Shown in pieces: positions 40,205 to 48,035 of a DNA stretch of 64,000 nt. The notes beneath the pieces were generated by a model. It ran no database searches. It worked only from the letters and a program-made list of their open reading frames with translations, and had not been told where the DNA came from. The stretch comes from Olivibacter sp. SDN3 (GTDB lineage Bacteria; Bacteroidota; Bacteroidia; Sphingobacteriales; Sphingobacteriaceae). The position numbers were made by a program, and so were the translations under genes. Location of the stretch: contig NZ_CP060497.1 of NCBI RefSeq assembly GCF_014334135.1, positions 2,790,001 through 2,854,000 of the forward strand, read 5' to 3'. How positions within the stretch are numbered: position 1 is the first letter of the stretch; each line of letters begins with the position of its first letter.

Positions 40205-40678
40205 ATGAATGAAATAAACAGGATCTCTCTTTTGATAAGACTTGTCCTTATCATTTTAGTGTGTTCTTGCGGAAATCAACATGAAAAAAATCGTGAGAGA
40301 AATTCGGAAGGAGCATCGCCTGTTATTCAGAAGAAACAAGAGGGTAGTGCATCTGCAACAGATTCCATTATGTTACAGCTTGAAGACGGACAGGCGAAAA
40401 AAACGGTACCTATGGAGAAAGGAAAACGTATAACGTTTGTTTTCGAGATTAAAAAGGCCCCCGTAGTACTTTTCGTCAAAGTAGTACCCGAGCAGCCAGG
40501 AGGAAATGTGAGGCTTGCTCAAATTTTTATGCCTGATGGTTCAGCAGACGGTCCTTTCGGTAATCAAATGGAGTATAAGTTAAGCCAAACAGGTTTGTAT
40601 CGTATAGTGGTGGCAGAAAATCAGATGGTGGGCACGCCGTATTATGGCAAGTTTAATTTATCCGTTAACTTGAAATGA
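40205..40678 (+). CDS. Hypothetical lipoprotein
   Basis: About 157 residues starting at the ATG at 40205 (the open frame extends to a TTG at 40169). A hydrophobic segment ends LVCSCGN, a probable lipobox with the acylated Cys as the second cysteine. A charged linker with repeated Glu/Lys/Ser follows, then a beta-rich domain (about 60-157) with FVFEIKKAPVVLFVKVVPEQPGG and a YKLSQTGLYRIVVAENQM segment resembling a small jelly-roll or pre-peptidase-type sandwich. No family recognised. Convergent with the next small gene. Confidence 0.6.
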   Translation: MNEINRISLLIRLVLIILVCSCGNQHEKNRERNSEGASPVIQKKQEGSASATDSIMLQLEDGQAKKTVPMEKGKRITFVFEIKKAPVVLFVKVVPEQPGGNVRLAQIFMPDGSADGPFGNQMEYKLSQTGLYRIVVAENQMVGTPYYGKFNLSVNLK

Positions 40679-40700
40679 GCATAAATGATAAAGAAAATTG

Positions 40701-40910
40701 TCAATGGCGATGATGTATTAAGTCTGTTAACTTCTGAACAGTAGGTAAATCATCTCCTGTGATGTCATATCTGCCATCGTTATAATCAATCCTTGCTAAT
40801 TCTTTTTTTGTAGTATCGTAAACAATAAATGACTGTTTATCATAGGTAATAGAATAACCTGTCCAATTACCTTCAATCTCTTCTGCCCATTTTTCAAATC
40901 TTTCCAACAT
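40701..40910 (-). CDS. Small hypothetical protein
   Basis: 69 residues (MLERFEKWAEEIEGNWTGYS ... LTDLIHHRH), soluble, acidic. Pattern of one helix followed by several beta strands (ITYDKQSFIVYDTTKKELARI). Codon use and the intact frame suggest a real gene. No recognised domain. Convergent with the lipoprotein gene (22 bp). Confidence 0.55.
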   Translation of the reverse strand: MLERFEKWAEEIEGNWTGYSITYDKQSFIVYDTTKKELARIDYNDGRYDITGDDLPTVQKLTDLIHHRH

Positions 40911-41016
40911 AGTTGTAGATGTTTAATATAAAAGGTATAACGACTTTTTAGATTAACAACTGTGGAAGATAAATGTTGTTACAACCTGTTTTTTATTAGT
41001 AATTAAATAGGCTGAC

Positions 41017-41048
41017 TTTTAAAGGGAAACTATTTTATTTTATTTTTG
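41017..41048 (+). promoter_or_regulatory. Putative promoter of the Gfo/Idh/MocA gene
   Basis: TATTTTTG (41041-41048) fits the TANNTTTG -7 element, with TTTT 20 bases upstream (41017-41020) as a weak -33 box. The ATG follows 40 bases later. Confidence 0.45.
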
Positions 41049-41088
41049 TTAAAAATACAAATGAAATAAAAACCTTAATCTTGATAAT

Positions 41089-42207
41089 ATGAATGCACGA
41101 AGAGACTTTCTTCATAAGCTTACTTATTCAGCAATGGCCTTGCCGTTTTTACCTTCGTTATGGACATTTGATTCTCCAGAGGTTAATGGTATATTGTATG
41201 ATGGCCCCATTCTACGTGTTGCTATCATGGGACTTGGGGGATACGGAACCCGAGTTGCAGAGGCTATGCAGGATTGTAAAAAAGCTAAGTTGGTGGGAGT
41301 AATCAGTGGTACACCAGCAAAGATAGAGGCATGGCAAGCTAAATATAACATACCCGAAGGAAACTGTTATAACTATGAGAATTTTGATAATATAAAAGAT
41401 AACCCTGAAATAGATGCCGTTTATGTTATTACACCCAATGCACTGCATCACGATCAAGTTATAAGAGTAGCAAAAGCAGGCAAGCACGTGATTTGCGAAA
41501 AGCCAATGGCTCTTAACGCGGAGGAGGGTGCAGAGATGGTTGACGCATGTGCTCAGGCAAATGTGAAACTGTTAGTAGGATATCGTATGCATTTTGAACC
41601 AAAAACGCTTGAGGTAATTAATATGAGGAAAAATGGCGATTTTGGTAAGATACTTTTTTTTCAGGGACAGTGTGGGTTTAGGGTGGGAGATCCAAATCAG
41701 TGGCGGTTAGATAAAGAGTTAGCTGGTGGTGGCTCATTGATGGATATCGGAATTTACGCCATTAACGGTGCCCGTTATATGGTAGGTGAAGAACCGGTGT
41801 GGGTAACTGCGCAGGAAACCAAAACCGACACCGTTAAATTTAAGGAAGGAGTAGATGAAACTATTCAGTTTCAACTTGGTTTTCCAAGTGGGGCCGTCGC
41901 TTCGTGTTTATCCACCTATAATATGAATTATCTTGATAGATTTTTTTTAAATGGTGAAGAGGGCTTTGCTGAAATGCAGCCTTCCACAGGGTACGGCCCA
42001 ATAGAGGGACGCTCACATAAGGGGGAACTAACGCAGCCGCATATAACGCATCAAACATTGCAAATGGAAGAAATGGCGGGAATTATCCTTTCGGAAAATA
42101 AGCCTATTGTACCCGTAGATGGAGAAGAAGGACTAAAAGATCTTAAGATCATTGATGCTATTTATAAAGCCTGCGAAACCGGGGAAAAACTTAACTTGAC
42201 TTTGTGA
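41089..42207 (+). CDS. Tat-exported Gfo/Idh/MocA family oxidoreductase
   Basis: 372 residues. The N-terminus MNARRDFLHKLTYSAMALPF carries a twin-arginine (RRDFL) motif and a short hydrophobic stretch, so the folded enzyme with its cofactor is probably exported by Tat. The NAD(P)-binding GLGGYGTRVAEAMQ is near 46, EKPMALN near 139 and a C-terminal alpha/beta domain with GGGSLMDIGIYAINGARYM near 221. Relatives act on sugars such as glucose, fructose or inositol derivatives; the substrate is not known. Monocistronic with a strong terminator shared with the convergent SDR gene. Confidence 0.9.
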   Translation: MNARRDFLHKLTYSAMALPFLPSLWTFDSPEVNGILYDGPILRVAIMGLGGYGTRVAEAMQDCKKAKLVGVISGTPAKIEAWQAKYNIPEGNCYNYENFDNIKDNPEIDAVYVITPNALHHDQVIRVAKAGKHVICEKPMALNAEEGAEMVDACAQANVKLLVGYRMHFEPKTLEVINMRKNGDFGKILFFQGQCGFRVGDPNQWRLDKELAGGGSLMDIGIYAINGARYMVGEEPVWVTAQETKTDTVKFKEGVDETIQFQLGFPSGAVASCLSTYNMNYLDRFFLNGEEGFAEMQPSTGYGPIEGRSHKGELTQPHITHQTLQMEEMAGIILSENKPIVPVDGEEGLKDLKIIDAIYKACETGEKLNLTL

Positions 42208-42222
42208 TTTTCTCATTAAAAT

Positions 42223-42252
42223 AAAAAAGCCCTTTTTAAAAAGGGCTTTTTT
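42223..42252. terminator. Bidirectional terminator between Gfo/Idh and SDR genes
   Basis: A perfect 30-bp palindrome: A6 GCCCTTTTT joined directly to AAAAAGGGC T6. It lies 15 bp after the plus-strand stop and about 50 bp after the minus-strand SDR stop. Confidence 0.85.
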
Positions 42253-42301
42253 ATATGCTCACTTTTCTGCTCCTTTTATTTTTTTCCGTAAAGCAGATAG
42301 T

Positions 42302-43177
42302 TTACGCTAAAAGTTCTTTCATTCCAAACGCTGTTAAAACTTTTGCGTATTCCACTTTGACAGCTTCGTTAGCCGCTTCAACAATTTCTCCTGTCGAGGG
42401 GTCAACAACTGTTCTCAATGGCCTTTGACCTTTTGGCAAATTGATCAGATTTACTACCGCGTCTGCAACATCTTGAGGGTTAGGCTTGACCGTTTCAAGC
42501 ATTTGAACAATCGCACTACCCATTTTATTTTGAAAATCAGCTATTACTTCATAGCTGTCTACCACTGAAGTATCAGAGCCAAATTGGACCTTTTGGGACA
42601 TTTCAGTAGGAAAAGCGCCTGGTTGAATAATGGCTACATCAACCCCTAACGGTCTTAGTTCATAATGCAAACCTTCGCTTAAACCTTCCAAAGCGAACTT
42701 TGAAGCACCATACACTACTGAAAAAGGAGCGGAGAATCTACCCCACCCGCTCGAAACATTGATGATCAAACCTTCCGATTGTTTACGCATAAAAGGTAAC
42801 GCCAATTTCATCAATCTCCAGGGAGCGGTAACATTGACATCAAATATCCGTTGCACATCATCAGTAGTAGCGCTTTCAGCCACACCGAACATCGAAATGC
42901 CCGCATTATTTACCAATACATCAATGCTTCCTTCTGTAGCGATAATGGTGTCAATGGCATTTTTCACACTTGTTTCGTCAGTTAGTGCCAGATCTAAAAC
43001 GGTTACATTTTCTACCTGTGATAAGGCTCTTGCTTTATCAGCATTCTTTCCATTAGTATCTCTCATGGTCGCATAAACTTTATGACCCAATGCTGCGACA
43101 CTATTGGCTGTCAGCCATCCAAATCCGCTATTTGTTCCTGTAATTAATACAACTTTTTTGCTCATTTTTTTGTTCAT
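42302..43177 (-). CDS. Short-chain dehydrogenase/reductase (SDR)
   Basis: 291 residues. Cofactor motif ITGTNSGFGWLTAN is near residue 12, NNAG near 88, the catalytic Ser in VSSGWGRFS near 143 and YGASK near 157. This is the classical SDR layout; the substrate is unknown and NAD(P) preference cannot be told. The second Met at 43165 is an alternative start. It lies downstream of a 16-bp palindrome and of the 3' remnant of a Crp/Fnr-type gene on the same strand, which may once have regulated it. Confidence 0.9.
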   Translation of the reverse strand: MNKKMSKKVVLITGTNSGFGWLTANSVAALGHKVYATMRDTNGKNADKARALSQVENVTVLDLALTDETSVKNAIDTIIATEGSIDVLVNNAGISMFGVAESATTDDVQRIFDVNVTAPWRLMKLALPFMRKQSEGLIINVSSGWGRFSAPFSVVYGASKFALEGLSEGLHYELRPLGVDVAIIQPGAFPTEMSQKVQFGSDTSVVDSYEVIADFQNKMGSAIVQMLETVKPNPQDVADAVVNLINLPKGQRPLRTVVDPSTGEIVEAANEAVKVEYAKVLTAFGMKELLA

Positions 43178-43220
43178 TTAAATTAATGAAACAAATATCG
43201 GGCTTTGAAAAAGCAGAACA

Positions 43221-43236
43221 TTTACCATTTGGTAAA
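43221..43236. promoter_or_regulatory. 16-bp palindrome in front of the SDR gene (candidate operator)
   Basis: TTTACC ATTT GGTAAA, a perfect inverted repeat 44 bp upstream of the SDR start and about 80 bp after the stop of the truncated Crp/Fnr-type gene. Its position and symmetry suggest a regulator site; the protein is not known. Confidence 0.4.
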
Positions 43237-43317
43237 AAGTGATCTCAACGGATATTTTTTCTGAAAGTGCATGTATCCAAAAGGCCATAAAGAACCTTCA
43301 TGACAGTTTCATTGCTG

Positions 43318-43466
43318 TTAATAATGTTTTCCACCATGAAGGTTTTTTCTTATTCTGCTCAATGATTGTTGGGTGATCCCTACATAAGAAGCGATATGAG
43401 AAAGCGGAACACGATTGACAAGACCGGGAAACTGTTCAATGAACGATAAATAACGGGTGGTGAGTA
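43318..43466 (-). pseudogene. 3' remnant of a Crp/Fnr-type regulator gene
   Basis: About 46 codons with clear similarity to the C-terminal helix-turn-helix of Bacteroidota Crp/Fnr regulators: [20 protein letters not shown] followed by [19 protein letters not shown]. The N-terminal cyclic-nucleotide-binding domain (~150 residues) is missing. At about 43466 the sequence switches to an integrase gene in another frame, so the regulator gene has been cut by a recombination event. Not expected to be functional. Confidence 0.7.
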
Positions 43467-43792
43467 CAAAATTTGATAAAGTCGACGTCCTCATCTTTAT
43501 CACGCAAGTAATCTCGTAAGGATTCGGCGGTGAAGTAATCCAATCGATCGTCGAGGTCGCTAATCATCTTTCGATAATCCCTTAGCTGTTGTTCGACCTT
43601 GTCCGCAATAAAAGGATCTTTGATTTTTAAATCCTTGGTGAGTTGCTTCTTGACAACAAAGTGATTGGTGTCAATAAACTTTCTTTCACTTTTGTGATGG
43701 ACACAAACTTTTACGTTGTAAGTTCCATCTGCTTTCTTGTGGTGTTCATAAACCTTTGCGCTTACGGTTGCCATAATTTTTTCAATTAGCAC
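43467..43792 (-). pseudogene. 5' fragment of a site-specific (tyrosine-type) integrase gene
   Basis: About 108 codons. MATVSAKVYEHHKKADGTYN, KVCVHHKSERKFIDTNHFVV and [19 protein letters not shown] are the N-terminal arm-binding and SAM-like domains of Bacteroidota mobile-element integrases. The catalytic domain is missing; the frame runs on ten codons into Crp/Fnr DNA and stops. The start is probably the inner ATG at 43774. It marks the edge of an acquired island. Confidence 0.72.
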
Positions 43793-43925
43793 GCAAAAAT
43801 TTCCGTTACCTATTTGTTACGGTTTTGCGTGAAGTTCAACAAAAAACTATGTAAAACCAGCCGTAGGGGTGATTTACCCGTGACCGTCTCGCCGAAGAAA
43901 TCGGCTCAAAGAAATGAAAAAAAAA

Positions 43926-43957
43926 CCATCTCGAAATTTCTTAAGAGATGGCTTTTT
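43926..43957 (+). terminator. Terminator-like hairpin at the island edge
   Basis: Stem CCATCTC / GAGATGG with a 12-base loop, followed by CTTTTTG. No intact plus-strand gene precedes it, so it is probably a remnant. Confidence 0.55.
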
Positions 43958-43958
43958 G

Positions 43959-43985
43959 TGCTCCCAGCTGGGCAAAATTCGAACC
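43959..43985 (-). repeat. Fragment resembling a tRNA 3' end (candidate att site)
   Basis: Read on the minus strand: GGTTCGAA, a short spacer, then CCCAGCTGGGAGCA. This has the order of a T loop, T-stem half and acceptor 3' half ending in A. No 5' half is present. Integrase-borne elements often carry such a copy as attachment site, and an integrase fragment lies 170 bp away. Confidence 0.35.
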
Positions 43986-44178
43986 AAATTATGGAGGAAT
44001 TGAAGGAAATCGCATATTTAATAGAAGAAAGTGATGATCCGAAACGTACAAAAAATTAAAAACTAAAATTCGAATCCGGCTATCCCGACGACATAGGCAA
44101 CAAAAGAACGATGTCCCGTGCTATTCGAACCAAGCGACATTTATGTATTGAAAAAATTATTGTTCCTAAGAGACTTAG

Positions 44179-44385
44179 CAAAAAAGTTACTTTCCATGTG
44201 TCGATAGGCATTTTTACTATCATCGTTACGATGGAGAAGGTTGTGAATATAAAGAATATATTGGCCATGATGTGGCATGTGAGCTTATGTATTACGCTGA
44301 TTTAAACAAAATGAAAAAGGATAGCGCAAATGACGTGAAATCTATGATGACGAAAAGAAGTGCTCAATACTTTGAAAAGTATTGA
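44179..44385 (+). pseudogene. Possible gene remnant next to island edge
   Basis: A frame of 68 codons without a start near its beginning reads like protein: FYYHRYDGEGCEYKEYIGHD, then MKKDSANDVKSMMTKRSAQY. No family recognised. A stop precedes it at 44176, so if real it is a decayed 3' part, or a short gene starting at an internal ATG. Its last codons form one side of a hairpin. Confidence 0.25.
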
Positions 44386-44387
44386 GC
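44362..44387. repeat. 11-bp perfect hairpin
   Basis: GCTCAATACTT, loop TGAA, AAGTATTGAGC. It has no T run on either side, so it is not a standard terminator. Confidence 0.5.
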
Positions 44388-44577
44388 AAAGTCATGCATG
44401 AAGAATCGATAAGAAACCGTAGATTCTTTTTTCTCATGAAAGAAACGTTTCAATGAATGTTGAAGAAATAGCTGCATCTAGGCGATAGCTGCGGGCAGGC
44501 CAAAATGATAACCTGCCTGTGATCTCAATAAATTTATCTGCACTTCAATTTTTTAGAACTTTCGGAATTCTGTTAAT

Positions 44578-44919
44578 TCAATCATATATTAATCTGTAAA
44601 TCGTAAGAATAGCGATGGAGATTGCTAATACGGTATAGATACGCTTGGTGTTTTTCGCCAACCATTTAGGTAGGTAAATGTCAAAATTATCTCTGGCGGA
44701 TGATGAGTACCTGCGCGCAATCGTCGTTAGCGGACAGGACCATCTAAACAGTATTAATATCAACGTTTCCAAAAACAAAAGAACAAATCCGAGCCAAAGC
44801 CAGACGTCTAAACAGTTCGTCAATACAGCGTATAACATGTAAAAGATGACAACATTAAAAAATATCCAAATTAGTGTATGGATAATTTTTACAATTTTTA
44901 ATTTTTCTTTCGCTGTCAT
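44578..44919 (-). CDS. Small membrane protein (DUF2784-like)
   Basis: 113 residues and three hydrophobic helices (about 12-32, 36-57, 92-111). A conserved-looking loop FRWSCPLTTIARRYSSSARD followed by NFDIYLPKWLAKNTKRIY resembles the CPLT motif of DUF2784 membrane proteins. Function unknown. It stands alone in the island between the gene remnants and uspA. The family link is tentative, but the coding frame is convincing. Confidence 0.65.
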   Translation of the reverse strand: MTAKEKLKIVKIIHTLIWIFFNVVIFYMLYAVLTNCLDVWLWLGFVLLFLETLILILFRWSCPLTTIARRYSSSARDNFDIYLPKWLAKNTKRIYTVLAISIAILTIYRLIYD

Positions 44920-45210
44920 TGTATGGAAATGGTTTACAAGTAGGTCTAAAAAATTTAATTTTAGCGCTTACCGTTCTAGCGATGAGCATGATATTCATGT
45001 AATAATAGGCAATGTCATTAAAATTAAATCAGTGTCCCGATGTCGTAGTCGCCTATATAGATCTCATAAACAAAAAAATCGCCAACATGATCTTACAAAG
45101 TAGTCTTCAGAAGTCCAATTTAGTTCTTTATGTAGGCATCACAACTTTGTGTTACCTTATGAAGGCACCTCGTATGAGGCTGTGTTTTAACAGAATTATT
45201 CAACAGTTAT

Positions 45211-46041
45211 TTAAAGTATCAGAACAGGTGTTTTGGACTGGTGAATAATCGCCTTCACCAGGTTTTTCTGAAACAGTTTCTCAAAAAAGTTTTTTTTACG
45301 GATGGTGATTACCAGGAGATCGATGCTGTTGCGCTCGGCTATTTCGTTCACCAAAGTCAGACTTTCTTCGCCCTGCACCAGCTCATGAGATACATTGTCG
45401 AGGGGAACTATTTTTTTGAGCGATTGTACCCATTCTGCGAGGATGCGTTGATCGATCTCCGACGAGTCTTCTTCAGATAGCTTCATGTGAAAGAACCTGT
45501 AGGAACTCTTGGTTGATCCAAATAAGTTTTTGAGCGTTTTCAGCGCACTGATATCGCTGTTTGCATAGTCGGTGAGGAAGGCTATCTGTTCGAGCCGGAA
45601 ATTCTGAGTTTCTTCGGGAACCACGATCAAAGGTACGGGGGAGCTTCCGGCAACCTCAAAAGAACTGCTTCCGATCAGGGTATGTTTTAAACCTGAAGCG
45701 CCTTTTGTACCCATGATGATGAGATCAGATCCCGTAGTATTTACTGCCTGGGTCACAGCTTCCACAATATTTCCTTTAAACAGGCTGGAGCTGATGTAGA
45801 CAGCCAGATTCTCAGTGGTCTCTGTCTTCAGGAAGCTATCCATCTCCGCAGTAGCTTCCTGCTCTGCACGGATCAGATCCTCTCGATTGGAAGCTTCATT
45901 CTGAAAACTTGACTGAAAGGCGGTGAATGCATGCATAACATGTACCCGACAGTCAAATCTTCTGGCAATGGCCAGCGCATATCGAAGGGCCAATCCTGCG
46001 TTTTTAGAAAAATCAGTCGGGACTAAAATTGACTGGATCAT
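45211..46041 (-). CDS. Tandem universal stress protein (UspA)
   Basis: 276 residues made of two Usp domains (about 1-140 and 150-276). The first has the ATP-binding pattern GTKGASGLKHTLIGSSSFEV (G-x2-G-x9-G-S); the second lacks the glycines. Cytoplasmic; Usp proteins protect during starvation, redox or ionic stress. It follows nhaA on the same strand (16 bp), so it probably belongs to the ion-stress operon. Confidence 0.9.
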   Translation of the reverse strand: MIQSILVPTDFSKNAGLALRYALAIARRFDCRVHVMHAFTAFQSSFQNEASNREDLIRAEQEATAEMDSFLKTETTENLAVYISSSLFKGNIVEAVTQAVNTTGSDLIIMGTKGASGLKHTLIGSSSFEVAGSSPVPLIVVPEETQNFRLEQIAFLTDYANSDISALKTLKNLFGSTKSSYRFFHMKLSEEDSSEIDQRILAEWVQSLKKIVPLDNVSHELVQGEESLTLVNEIAERNSIDLLVITIRKKNFFEKLFQKNLVKAIIHQSKTPVLIL

Positions 46042-46057
46042 ATTGTTACGATTTTGT

Positions 46058-47278
46058 TTAAAGCTCTTTAGATACTTTTACGTTTGTAGTCGTAGGTTTA
46101 TTGTCCGTTTTTTTGTTAATGATACTGAGGAAAAGAGACCCCACAATACCTGAGATGACAGAGGCAACCAATACGGAAAATTTTGCTTCAGCCATCATCA
46201 GCTCCTCTCCGGAAAAGGACAGCAAAGCTATAAAAATAGACATCGTGAAACCGATGCCTGCCAGCATGCCTACGCCCAATAAGTGCTTCCAATTGGCATG
46301 GCTGGGCATGGCACATACGCCAGCTTTTACCGAAATCCAGGAAAGCAGGAATATGCCCAAGGGCTTACCAATGAACAGGCCCAATACGATACCTAGACCC
46401 AATGGCGATGCCAATCCGCCGAACATGCCTTCGACAAAGGCAATATTGGTATTGGCAAGAGCGAATACGGGCATGATCAATAAATTGACAGGCCGGGAAA
46501 GTGCGTGTTCCAACCTGAGCAATGGCGATTCCGTGTCGCCTGTACCTTTAACAGGGATTGTAAATGCTGTCAGCACTCCTGCAATGGTGGCATGTATGCC
46601 GGAATGATGGATAAAATACCAGATGAAAAGCCCCGGAATTAAATAAACCGCTAGATTTTTGACACCAAGGCGGTTGAGGACAAAAAGCCCTGCGACCAAT
46701 AAGACTGCATAAACAAGGTAGTTGTAATGCAGGTCTCCCGAGTAGAATATCGCAATGATCAATATGGCCATTAAGTCATCTACAATTGCCAGGGCGGCCA
46801 AAAAGATCTTAAGTGTTATCGGTACTTTTTTGCCCAACAGGGTTATAATAGCCAGAGCGAAGGCGATATCGGTAGCCATAGGGATTGCCCAGCCGGAAGC
46901 CGTTTCTGTGCCATGGTTGAACAGGGCATAAATAACAGCGGGCATGATTACCCCGCCGAGCGCAGCAAATACGGGTAACGCCGCTTTTCTGGTGGATGAA
47001 AGCTCTCCACCTACAATTTCGCGCTTGATTTCGAGGCCCACAAGGAGAAAGAAAATGGCCATTAGACCGTCGTTTATCCACAATATGATCGGATATCTGA
47101 GATGCAGGGCGTGCGACTCGTAGCCGATTTCCCCGTCGAGAAACTTCTCGAAGCCTGCCCCTAACGGTGAATTGGCAATGGTTAAGGATATCACTACACA
47201 GGCCATGAGCAAAATGCCCGGCCCTGAATTGGAGAATAAGAAATTTTTAAGCCTGCTGTAATAAGTTGGAGATGTCAT
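46058..47278 (-). CDS. nhaA: Na+/H+ antiporter NhaA
   Basis: 406 residues and about 12 helices. NhaA hallmarks: WINDGLMAIFFLLVGLEIKREIVGGEL near 66, PMATDIAFALAIITLLG near 130, and the paired aspartates in ALAIVDDLMAILIIAIFYSG near 165 that bind Na+ and protons. It exports Na+ in exchange for 2 H+ at alkaline pH or high salt. In the island with uspA downstream and small membrane genes upstream. GC content appears higher than in the core part of the window. Confidence 0.96.
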   Translation of the reverse strand: MTSPTYYSRLKNFLFSNSGPGILLMACVVISLTIANSPLGAGFEKFLDGEIGYESHALHLRYPIILWINDGLMAIFFLLVGLEIKREIVGGELSSTRKAALPVFAALGGVIMPAVIYALFNHGTETASGWAIPMATDIAFALAIITLLGKKVPITLKIFLAALAIVDDLMAILIIAIFYSGDLHYNYLVYAVLLVAGLFVLNRLGVKNLAVYLIPGLFIWYFIHHSGIHATIAGVLTAFTIPVKGTGDTESPLLRLEHALSRPVNLLIMPVFALANTNIAFVEGMFGGLASPLGLGIVLGLFIGKPLGIFLLSWISVKAGVCAMPSHANWKHLLGVGMLAGIGFTMSIFIALLSFSGEELMMAEAKFSVLVASVISGIVGSLFLSIINKKTDNKPTTTNVKVSKEL

Positions 47279-47337
47279 CGCTGTAAAAGTACCATTTTTT
47301 GGATAAAATACCGCATTGGAGCGTATTAATACAATGG

Positions 47338-47715
47338 CTAATCGTCAGATGGCAGTCGCTTTGTTAGCGGTTTATTGATAAATAGTTGAAATAAATATCC
47401 TCCAATAATATACGCCAATATATCGAAAAGATCGGCGGTATATCTGTCGGAGAACAGGGGTAACAGTCCTTCAAAAACCAAAGCGGTATAAACCACCATA
47501 AAATACACATAAAACATAGGAAAGAAGTAACTGTTACTGTGAATAACGGACGTCCTCATGAACGTAAGTAACACCGTTCCAATAACTGGAATAGCGAGAA
47601 CGTCGGTAAGATAATTGTTGATAAATTCCGGGAGTGTTTGAGCCCCCCGTAACATGCGGACAGTAATCCAGGTGACGCAGCCTATTAAAAATAAAGGGTG
47701 TAATAGTGTACGCAT
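47338..47715 (-). CDS. Four-helix membrane protein of unknown function
   Basis: 125 residues from the ATG at 47715 (the open frame runs to 47853, but that part overlaps the upstream gene and looks out of frame). Four hydrophobic helices are interrupted by NNYLTDVLAIPVIGT and SDRYTADLFDILAYIIGGYLF. Similar proteins are often named magnesium-citrate transporter in databases, a label I would not trust. The ATG lies 2 bases after the stop of the small upstream gene, so the two are co-expressed. Confidence 0.65.
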   Translation of the reverse strand: MRTLLHPLFLIGCVTWITVRMLRGAQTLPEFINNYLTDVLAIPVIGTVLLTFMRTSVIHSNSYFFPMFYVYFMVVYTALVFEGLLPLFSDRYTADLFDILAYIIGGYLFQLFINKPLTKRLPSDD

Positions 47716-47716
47716 G

Positions 47717-47914
47717 CTAAGCGGCAACGACGGCAGCGGCTCCGAGAGCTGCGGTGAGTGCCAGAAAAAATATACAGAAAAGTACAAAACCAATATTTTT
47801 TGCCATACGCTTTCCAGCGGAGTCCCCTTCACGAATGGGCAGAACCTGCCCACGTAATTGTTTGAAGAGTGGTTTTTGCTGTTGACTTTTTCCCTGATAA
47901 GTTTTCTTTTCCAT
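47717..47914 (-). CDS. Small single-helix membrane protein
   Basis: 65 residues from the ATG at 47914 (MEKKTYQGKSQQQKPLFKQL). A basic N-terminus is followed by one hydrophobic helix at about 42-63 (IGFVLFCIFFLALTAALGAA). No recognised family. It directly precedes the four-helix gene in the island operon, and the trkA-like gene lies upstream on the same strand. Confidence 0.55.
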   Translation of the reverse strand: MEKKTYQGKSQQQKPLFKQLRGQVLPIREGDSAGKRMAKNIGFVLFCIFFLALTAALGAAAVVAA

Positions 47915-48035
47915 CGCGGTGATCAATAAATTTTACATGGTCTTTTATATAGAAACAAACCTTGGGCATTTTGTTTGAAGAATCTGCATTCTCCATATTA
48001 TCGGACCTTTTTGACAAAGCCAGCATGTCGTGCCA

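Larger units (their letters stand above)
43793..44178. other. Island-edge non-coding region
   Basis: Holds a plus-strand terminator-like hairpin (43926-43957), the tRNA-3'-end-like fragment (43959-43985) and short frames without recognisable products. I do not call any gene here. Confidence 0.4.

Noticed and set aside
43814-44059. 81-codon plus-strand frame at the island edge
   Set aside because: It passes through a terminator hairpin and the tRNA-like fragment, with basic, random-looking composition.
44846-45248. Two plus-strand frames (85 and 78 codons) between the DUF2784-like gene and uspA
   Set aside because: They overlap the real genes at either end, have no family pattern and no plausible start context.
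46101-46607. 168-codon plus-strand frame inside nhaA
   Set aside because: Antisense shadow of nhaA.
47829-48026. 65-codon minus frame between trkA-like and small membrane genes
   Set aside because: Overlaps the start of the better supported small membrane gene in another frame and looks non-coding.
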